DNA of 10,839 nt, taken from the NCBI GenBank assembly GCA_002402755.1, contig DHGK01000124.1, positions 1 to 10,839 of the forward strand, written 5' to 3'. Positions 5,704-10,839 of the stretch are shown here, piece after piece. Source of the stretch: Planctomycetes bacterium UBA4800 (GTDB lineage Bacteria > Planctomycetota > UBA8108 > UBA8890 > UBA8898). The position numbers were made by a program, and so were the translations under genes. The notes under the pieces are model-generated. The model was not told where the DNA came from. It saw nothing but the letters and a program-made list of their open reading frames with translations, and ran no database searches. Every line of letters begins with the position of its first letter. The stretch's first letter is position 1.

Positions 5704-6633
5704 ATGTCTTTTGCCGGGAGCGATGTCATATCGGTCGCGGATTTCTCGCGCGAGCAGATCCTCCACATCCTCGCCGCCGCCGAGAAGGCCGAGCGCGGCC
5801 AGTTGCCGATGTTCACGAGCCGCAAGGTCATGGCCGTGCTGTTCTTCGAGCCGAGCACCCGCACGCGCCTCTCGTTCGAGTCCGCGATGCAGCGCCTGGG
5901 CGGCACCGTGATCGGCTTCGCCGACGCGTCCAGCACCTCGACCAGGAAGGGCGAGAGCCTCTTCGACACGATCCGCATGGTCGAGAACTACGCGGACGTT
6001 CTCGTCATACGCCACCCCTTGGAAGGCTCCGCGCGCCTGGCGGCCGAGGCCGCGTCCCCCCCGGTCATCAACGGCGGGGACGGCGCCAATCAGCATCCCA
6101 CCCAGACCTTCCTCGATCTCTTCGCGATCAGGAAGACGCACCCGCGCTTCGGCGCCGCGGGCGAGCCGCCGCTCAGGATCGGATTCCTGGGCGATCTGAA
6201 GTACGGCCGCACGGTGCACTCGCTGTCGATCGCGCTCTCGCACTTCCCCTGCGAGCTCGTCTTCATCTCGCCGCCGTCCCTGGCCCTGCCCCGGCACATC
6301 AAGGAGATCCTCACCGATCGCGGCGTCGCATGCGTCGAGGGCGAGCGCGTGGAGCAGCACATCGACTCGCTGGACATTCTCTACGTGGTCCGGCTGCAGA
6401 AGGAGCGCTTCGCGGATCAGCTCGAGTACGAGCGCGTCCGGGGAGCCTACGTGCTGCAGGCCGGCATGCTGGCCCGCGTCAAGCCCAACCTGCGCATCCT
6501 GCACCCGCTCCCGCGCGTCGGCGAGATCACGACCGATGTGGATCGGACGCCGCACGCGTACTACTTCGCGCAGGCGGGGCTGGGCGTGCCGGTCAGGCAG
6601 GCCATCCTGGCGCTCGTGCTCGGCCTCGTGTAG
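5704..6633 (+). CDS. pyrB: Aspartate carbamoyltransferase catalytic subunit
   Basis: The protein has 309 residues, the normal length for the catalytic chain. It joins carbamoyl phosphate and L-aspartate to N-carbamoyl-aspartate, the second step of pyrimidine synthesis, in the cytoplasm. The carbamoyl-phosphate loop FFEPSTRTRLSFES is at 47-60. The catalytic loop SSTSTRKGES (76-85) holds the Lys reached across the trimer (K82). R103 and the HPTQ motif (131-134) follow. The aspartate-binding domain has LKYGRT (165-170), the YVVRLQKER stretch around R230 and HPLPR (267-271). All expected active-site residues are present, so the enzyme should be active. The regulatory gene follows after 9 nt. Together with it the enzyme is expected to be the class B type, a dodecamer of two catalytic trimers and three regulatory dimers. 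It is transcribed from the promoter at 5634-5661. Confidence 0.97.
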   Translation: MSFAGSDVISVADFSREQILHILAAAEKAERGQLPMFTSRKVMAVLFFEPSTRTRLSFESAMQRLGGTVIGFADASSTSTRKGESLFDTIRMVENYADVLVIRHPLEGSARLAAEAASPPVINGGDGANQHPTQTFLDLFAIRKTHPRFGAAGEPPLRIGFLGDLKYGRTVHSLSIALSHFPCELVFISPPSLALPRHIKEILTDRGVACVEGERVEQHIDSLDILYVVRLQKERFADQLEYERVRGAYVLQAGMLARVKPNLRILHPLPRVGEITTDVDRTPHAYYFAQAGLGVPVRQAILALVLGLV

Positions 6634-6642
6634 GAGTCCGCC

Positions 6643-7110
6643 ATGTCCAAGAAGGAGCAGCACACCACCCTCCAGGTGCCCGCCATCGAGCACGGCACCG
6701 TGATCGACCACATCCCGTCCCACGCCACCCTCACGGTGGTGAAGATCCTCTCGGTGCTCGAGGATCTGGTGACGATCGGCATCAACCTCTCCAGCCACGT
6801 CATGGGCCGCAAGGGCGTGGTCAAGATCGCGAACCGGAAGCTCTCGCCCGACGAGGTCGCCAAGATCGCGATCATCGCACCGCGGGCGACGCTCAGCATC
6901 ATCGAATCCTACGAGGTCGTGAAGAAGTACACCGTGACGCCGCCCGACGTCGTCGAGGGCATCGTCCGCTGCGTCAATCCGAGCTGCATCACGAACCACG
7001 AGACCGTGCGGACCCGCTTCTCCGTGGCGAAGGCCGAGGACGGCGGCCTGCGGCTGCGCTGCGCGTACTGCGAGCGCGCCTACGATCAGGAGGAGATCGA
7101 GATCGTCTGA
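6643..7110 (+). CDS. pyrI: Aspartate carbamoyltransferase regulatory subunit
   Basis: The protein has 155 residues, close to the 153 of E. coli. The N-terminal allosteric domain (about 1-100) starts with LQVPAIEHGTVIDHIP, the region that binds CTP, UTP and ATP in the family, and includes the core VTIGINLSS. The C-terminal zinc domain carries four cysteines, C110 and C115 (CVNPSC), and C140 and C143 (CAYC), which hold the zinc needed to contact PyrB. The ATG follows the pyrB stop by 9 nt, and AGGAG overlapping that stop supplies the ribosome site, so the two chains are co-translated. All ligands are intact, so feedback control by nucleotides is likely. The gene ends in EEIEIV. A 100-bp gap and a GC-rich hairpin separate it from the next gene. 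Confidence 0.96.
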   Translation: MSKKEQHTTLQVPAIEHGTVIDHIPSHATLTVVKILSVLEDLVTIGINLSSHVMGRKGVVKIANRKLSPDEVAKIAIIAPRATLSIIESYEVVKKYTVTPPDVVEGIVRCVNPSCITNHETVRTRFSVAKAEDGGLRLRCAYCERAYDQEEIEIV

Positions 7111-7161
7111 GTCGCCGGTCCGCGCGTGCGGCGGCCCTCGATCCCCGCCGGGCGAACGCGC

Positions 7162-7188
7162 GGAGGCGGGCGGCGCGGGCGCGCCTCC
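7162..7188. other. GC-rich hairpin between pyrI and the macroglobulin-like gene
   Basis: GGAGGCG (7162-7168) and CGCCTCC (7182-7188) form a 7-bp stem with a 13-nt loop in the 100-bp gap 7111-7210. No run of T follows, so it is not a standard intrinsic terminator. It could act as a processing or pausing site, or be chance in such GC-rich DNA. No promoter is recognised in the gap, so the downstream gene may be read from the pyrB promoter. Confidence 0.35.
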
Positions 7189-7210
7189 CGCACGAAAGGA
7201 ACTTGCGCCG

Positions 7211-10200
7211 ATGGAGAGACGCGACGAGGATCTGGAGCATCTCCTCTGCCCTCCCGTGCGCCGCACGAACGACCGGTGGATCATCGCCGGGCTCTGCGCC
7301 GCCCTCGCCGCCGCCGCCATCCCCGCCCACGTGCAGGCGCTCGCCGCCGCGCGCGCCATCCGCGATGACCGCCCGTGCGCGGCGGTGCCCGAGCTGCGCG
7401 CCGGCGCCGAGTGCGTGCTGCACGTCGCCCCGGCCGAGCGCGGCGCCCCGCGGCCCGGGCTTCCCGTGCGCGCCGAGCTGACCTTCCCGGAAGGCCGCGT
7501 CGCGGCCGCGGGGCGGCTCGGGGAGGGGAACGCCGCCACGCTCGCGCTGCCGCTCGACGGCATCGCGCCCGGCCGCGCGCATCTCGCGATCTGCGCCGGG
7601 CGGAGCCGGATCGAGATCGAGACGATCATCAGGCCCATGGAGCGCGCGCGGCTCAGAACCGCCGTCGCGGCCGCGGAGAACGGGTACTCGATCAGCGCGG
7701 CCGTGACCCGCGCGCCCAACGCCGGCCCCTCGGCGATCGCGTTCCGGCTCTATAGCCCCGCGCGGCAGCTCATCGCTTGCGAGGAGCGGCAGGCCGGCGG
7801 CGCCGCCGCCTTCGACCACCGCCTCGCCCGCGCCATCCCGCGCGGCATCTACACGCTCGAGGCGGAAACGCCCGCGCACCGGCTGGCGCAGCCGATCGAG
7901 ATCGGCCCCGGCGGGATTCGTACCCTGGCGCCCTGGCAGGCGGGGAGCGGCGCCGCCGCCGCGCTCTTCGCGCTCATCCCCCGGTCGGGGGTGCTCGTCG
8001 CGGGTTTCAAGAACCAGGTGCGCCTGGCCGCCGACCCGCAGGGCGGCGCGACGTTTCCCGTCGAGGTGCTGGCCGAGGGCACCGGCGAACGCCATCGCCT
8101 CGGCGCGCCCGACGAGACGTTTCTTCTTGATGTGCCGCCCGGCGAGACGTCGATGGCGCTCACGATCCACGCGCGCGATGCGCGCGGCGCGGCCGCCGCG
8201 CACAAGGCGGCGCTCCCGGCCTGCGGCGCGTTCATGCTCGAGGTCAGGGACGCCGCGCCCGCCGCCGGCGCGCCGCTGGCGGTCGACATCGCCGCGGCCG
8301 AGCCGTTCCCCGAGCCGGCGGTCGTCGAAGCGCTCGATGGCCCGGTCGTCGTCGCAAGCGCGGTCGTGTCCCTGGCCGGAGGCCGGGGCGCAGCGACGCT
8401 CGCGCCGCCCGCGCACGTCGCCGGCCGGATCTTCGTGCGCGCGTATCCGCTGTCGGCCGGCGGCGCGGAACGGATGACCTGGGCGCCGGTGATGATCGCC
8501 CCGCGGGGCTCGCCGTCGCTCGCGCTGCGCTCGACGGCGCCGGACACGGCCGCGGTCGCCAACGACGGCCCGCGCCCCCTGGCGGCGCTCGCGATCCTGG
8601 CAGGCGATCGCCCTCCCGAGGTCGCCGAGACGAGCCCCGCATCGGTGCCGGTCCGCGTGGTCGCGGCGCCCGCAACCGCAGGCGATGCGGCGGCGGCGCG
8701 GGCGCGCGTGTGGGCCGGCATGTTTCTCCTGGCCTGCTCGCTGCTCGCGCTCCACTCCTTCGCATTGCTCCTGGCGCCGCACAAGCGGCGGGGGCTGCTT
8801 TGGTTCCTCGGCATCCTGATCGCGGCATACGTCCTCACCGCGTGCGCGTGCCGCATCTTCGGGGCGCTGACGCTCGGCGCCGGCATCCTCTTCGTGCAGC
8901 GCTCGTTTGCGGCCAGCTTCCGCGTGCTGCCGCCGATCGGCAAGCTCTCGTTCCGGTGGGCCGTGCCGGCGCTGTGCCTGCTTCCCTTCGTCCGCTTCGC
9001 CGCGCCCGTGCCGCAGGCGGAACCGCCGAACCCCGCGCCGTTCGCGCGCCTCGCGGCGCCGCCGGCCGGCGGCGCCGCCGAGCCGGTCCTCGCGGCGCGC
9101 GCGACGCTGGAACGGACGCCCCCCGGCGGGGGCGCGCTCCTCTTCGCCTGCGCGGTGCGCGATGACCTGATCGAGGAATTCGCGGCCGCGCGCCGCGCCC
9201 GCACCGAGGGCCTCGATGTCTCCTGCGCCCTGCCCGCGACGCTGACGGCGGGCGACAAGGGCGATGTCGTCACCGTGCCGCTCAGGTTCGCGAACGGCGC
9301 GGACACGCCCTGGGCGGGGATCTTCAGCGCCGAGGGATCGCGCATCGACTGCGAGCCGCCGCAGGGGCCGCTCGCCATCCCCGCGCGCGGCGCCGCGACG
9401 CGGACCATCACGATCACCGCGCGCAAGCCCGGCCCGGCCGCGCTCGCGATCGCGTGGGAGGGCACGACGCAGGGGCGGATGCGGCGCGAGATCCAGGTGC
9501 GCGCCGCCGGCGAGCTTCGCACCGAGGTCGTGAACGGCGCCATCGGCCTGGCGGCGCACGCCAATCCGTTCCATGTCGTGCTGCCGCAGCGCACGCTCTA
9601 CGGCTCCGCATACCTGTCCGCGCGCGTGTTCCCCGGCCCGGCGAGTTCCATCCTCGCGCTCCTCGATGCCGTCGACCTCTACGCGTGGCCGCAGGTGGAG
9701 AAGGACATCGCCGCCGCCGACGCGGCCGGCATGCTGCTGGCGTGCAGCCGCCGCACCGGCGAGGCCCTGCCGGATGAAGGCGCCCTGCGCACGAGGCTCG
9801 CGAGCGCCCTTCTCGGCATCGAGGCCGCGACCGCGCCCGACGGCGGCATCCGCGGGGACGACCGCATCGCGCTCACCGCTCGCGCGCTCCTCGTCCACGC
9901 CGATCTGGCCGAGCTGTGGCCGGCGCCCGGGATGCGCCCGCGCGCGGCGATGCAGTTCCTGCAGTCCCGGATGCGGGCCGACGGCACGTTTCGAAGCGGC
10001 GAGTGGGAGCGCGATGTGACGGCCGGCGACGTGGAGGCCGCCTGCCTCGCCGCCTGCGCCCTGCGTGCGGCGACGCCCGCGCCGACCCGCGCATTCCTCA
10101 GGGGACTCGCCCTGAATACCGAGGACCCGGCGATGCTCGCGCCGCTCTGCGCCGCGTGCCTCGTGAGCGGCGCGCTCGGGAGCGATGAGTCCGCCGCCGC

Positions 10201-10839
10201 GGCGGGACGCTGCGCGGCGGCGGCATCGTCCGCCTCGGGGCTCGCGGTCGAGACCTCGGCCTGGCTTGCGTACGCGCTCGCGCTCGCGCTGGATGGCTCG
10301 GAGGCCCGCCTCCAGGCGGCCAAGCGGGCGCTGGCGCTCCTCTCGCTCGCGCGCGACCGCCACGGCGCATTCCCCGCGGTGCTCGCCAACCAGCTCGCGC
10401 TGCGCGCGCTTCTGCTCTGCACGCGCGCGGGCGCGCGACTCACGGAGAACGAGATCGAGCTCGCGATCAACACCGGAAGCCGCAGCCTGCGCGTCGCCCC
10501 CGATGTGCCCGATATCCCTCTCGTCGCCGACTGCACGGAGTTCCTCCGCATGGAGGGCAACGAGATCCGCATCGACGGCGCGGGAAGCCTCTTCACTCCC
10601 TACCAGGTGCTCTTCTCCTACGCCCTGCCGTGGGAAGGGCGCACGCCGTCGCCGCTGATCGACGTCCGCGTGAGCGCGCCGGCCGAGCCGCTCGCCGTGG
10701 GCGCGCGTACGGCGCTCGACGTGCACGTGCGCAGTCTGTGCGCGCACCCGATCGACACGGTCTACGTCGAGATGCGCGTCCCCCCCCTGCTCTCGATCGA
10801 TCCGCCGCGGGACGCGTTCCTGTCCGGCGGCACCGCGCC
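7211..10839 (+). CDS. Membrane alpha-2-macroglobulin-like protein without thioester (partial)
   Basis: An uninterrupted frame of 1209 codons runs to the window end. After a cytosolic start, a membrane helix lies at about 23-40. Residues 55-495 look like beta-rich macroglobulin domains (for example GIYTLEAE, 212-219). Hydrophobic segments follow at about 501-522, 528-562 and perhaps 583-598. A beta domain at 668-790 resembles the A2M/MG7 region. Residues 805-1070 match the alpha/alpha toroid of the thioester domain (ARVFPGP; PDGGIR; VETSAWLAYALAL; HGAFPAV). Where a Cys-x-x-Gln thioester motif would follow ARVFP, there is DAVDLYAWPQVEKDI (819-833), so covalent trapping is unlikely. An MG8/receptor-binding-like fold starts near 1149 and is cut. 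Bacterial homologues are thought to trap proteases in the periplasm, often beside penicillin-binding protein 1C. AAAGGAA lies about 10 nt before the ATG. The family call is by pattern only. Confidence 0.72.
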   Translation, partial: MERRDEDLEHLLCPPVRRTNDRWIIAGLCAALAAAAIPAHVQALAAARAIRDDRPCAAVPELRAGAECVLHVAPAERGAPRPGLPVRAELTFPEGRVAAAGRLGEGNAATLALPLDGIAPGRAHLAICAGRSRIEIETIIRPMERARLRTAVAAAENGYSISAAVTRAPNAGPSAIAFRLYSPARQLIACEERQAGGAAAFDHRLARAIPRGIYTLEAETPAHRLAQPIEIGPGGIRTLAPWQAGSGAAAALFALIPRSGVLVAGFKNQVRLAADPQGGATFPVEVLAEGTGERHRLGAPDETFLLDVPPGETSMALTIHARDARGAAAAHKAALPACGAFMLEVRDAAPAAGAPLAVDIAAAEPFPEPAVVEALDGPVVVASAVVSLAGGRGAATLAPPAHVAGRIFVRAYPLSAGGAERMTWAPVMIAPRGSPSLALRSTAPDTAAVANDGPRPLAALAILAGDRPPEVAETSPASVPVRVVAAPATAGDAAAARARVWAGMFLLACSLLALHSFALLLAPHKRRGLLWFLGILIAAYVLTACACRIFGALTLGAGILFVQRSFAASFRVLPPIGKLSFRWAVPALCLLPFVRFAAPVPQAEPPNPAPFARLAAPPAGGAAEPVLAARATLERTPPGGGALLFACAVRDDLIEEFAAARRARTEGLDVSCALPATLTAGDKGDVVTVPLRFANGADTPWAGIFSAEGSRIDCEPPQGPLAIPARGAATRTITITARKPGPAALAIAWEGTTQGRMRREIQVRAAGELRTEVVNGAIGLAAHANPFHVVLPQRTLYGSAYLSARVFPGPASSILALLDAVDLYAWPQVEKDIAAADAAGMLLACSRRTGEALPDEGALRTRLASALLGIEAATAPDGGIRGDDRIALTARALLVHADLAELWPAPGMRPRAAMQFLQSRMRADGTFRSGEWERDVTAGDVEAACLAACALRAATPAPTRAFLRGLALNTEDPAMLAPLCAACLVSGALGSDESAAAAGRCAAAASSASGLAVETSAWLAYALALALDGSEARLQAAKRALALLSLARDRHGAFPAVLANQLALRALLLCTRAGARLTENEIELAINTGSRSLRVAPDVPDIPLVADCTEFLRMEGNEIRIDGAGSLFTPYQVLFSYALPWEGRTPSPLIDVRVSAPAEPLAVGARTALDVHVRSLCAHPIDTVYVEMRVPPLLSIDPPRDAFLSGGTA

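Noticed and set aside
6989..10747. A minus-strand open frame of 1252 codons opposite the macroglobulin-like gene
   Set aside because: Its translation is dominated by Arg, Gly, Ala and Asp with no domain pattern. The plus strand is open over the same stretch with membrane segments and family motifs. Long antisense frames are expected where codons are so GC-rich.
1..10839. CRISPR array, rRNA, tRNA or known riboswitch
   Set aside because: No regularly spaced direct repeats, tRNA-like cloverleaf or recognised aptamer core was seen in the intergenic stretches, which are all under 300 bp.

Overview
The window is very GC-rich, bacterial and densely coded. It holds nine genes: a four-gene minus-strand operon, a minus-strand phosphatase gene, and four plus-strand genes. 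Both end genes run off the window. The organism cannot be named from this sequence. Two Tat-exported sugar-type proteins (a Gfo/Idh/MocA oxidoreductase and a xylose-isomerase-like barrel) beside a HEAT-repeat protein recall the Planctomycetota, Verrucomicrobiota, Lentisphaerota, Kiritimatiellota or Hydrogenedentota type of genome. This is an inference from gene style only.

Region 1 (1-3381, minus strand) is one operon. A TTGACA-18-TAGGAT promoter reads into a nitroreductase-family flavoprotein. This overlaps by ATGA a Tat-signal TIM-barrel sugar isomerase/epimerase. Next come a Tat-signal Gfo/Idh/MocA oxidoreductase with a GTG start behind a perfect Shine-Dalgarno, and a HEAT-repeat protein cut by the window start. 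The two exported proteins probably act on a sugar or glycoside in the periplasm.

Region 2 (3478-4752, plus strand) is the most unusual gene. It encodes a 390-residue protein with three modules resembling the RNA polymerase alpha C-terminal domain, followed by a sigma-factor region 4-like helix-turn-helix. It has its own sigma70-type promoter and reads as an unusual transcription regulator.

Region 3 (4750-4973) separates the convergent genes of regions 2 and 4. It is a 218-bp non-autonomous mobile element (MITE-like) with 26-bp terminal inverted repeats (24/26 identical), TAA direct repeats at both ends and several nested palindromes. Removing it on paper restores a tail-to-tail overlap of the two genes, so the insertion appears to have rewritten the C-terminus of the downstream phosphatase.

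Region 4 (4948-7110) has a minus-strand HAD phosphatase of YihX type, divergent from pyrB-pyrI. These encode the catalytic and zinc-binding regulatory chains of a class B aspartate carbamoyltransferase for pyrimidine synthesis. A clear TTGAAC-16-TATAAT promoter with an adjacent hairpin precedes pyrB.

Region 5 (7211 to window end, plus strand) is an uninterrupted open frame of 1209 codons for a membrane-bound alpha-2-macroglobulin-like protein. It lacks the thioester motif and has membrane segments in the middle of the chain. It continues past the window.
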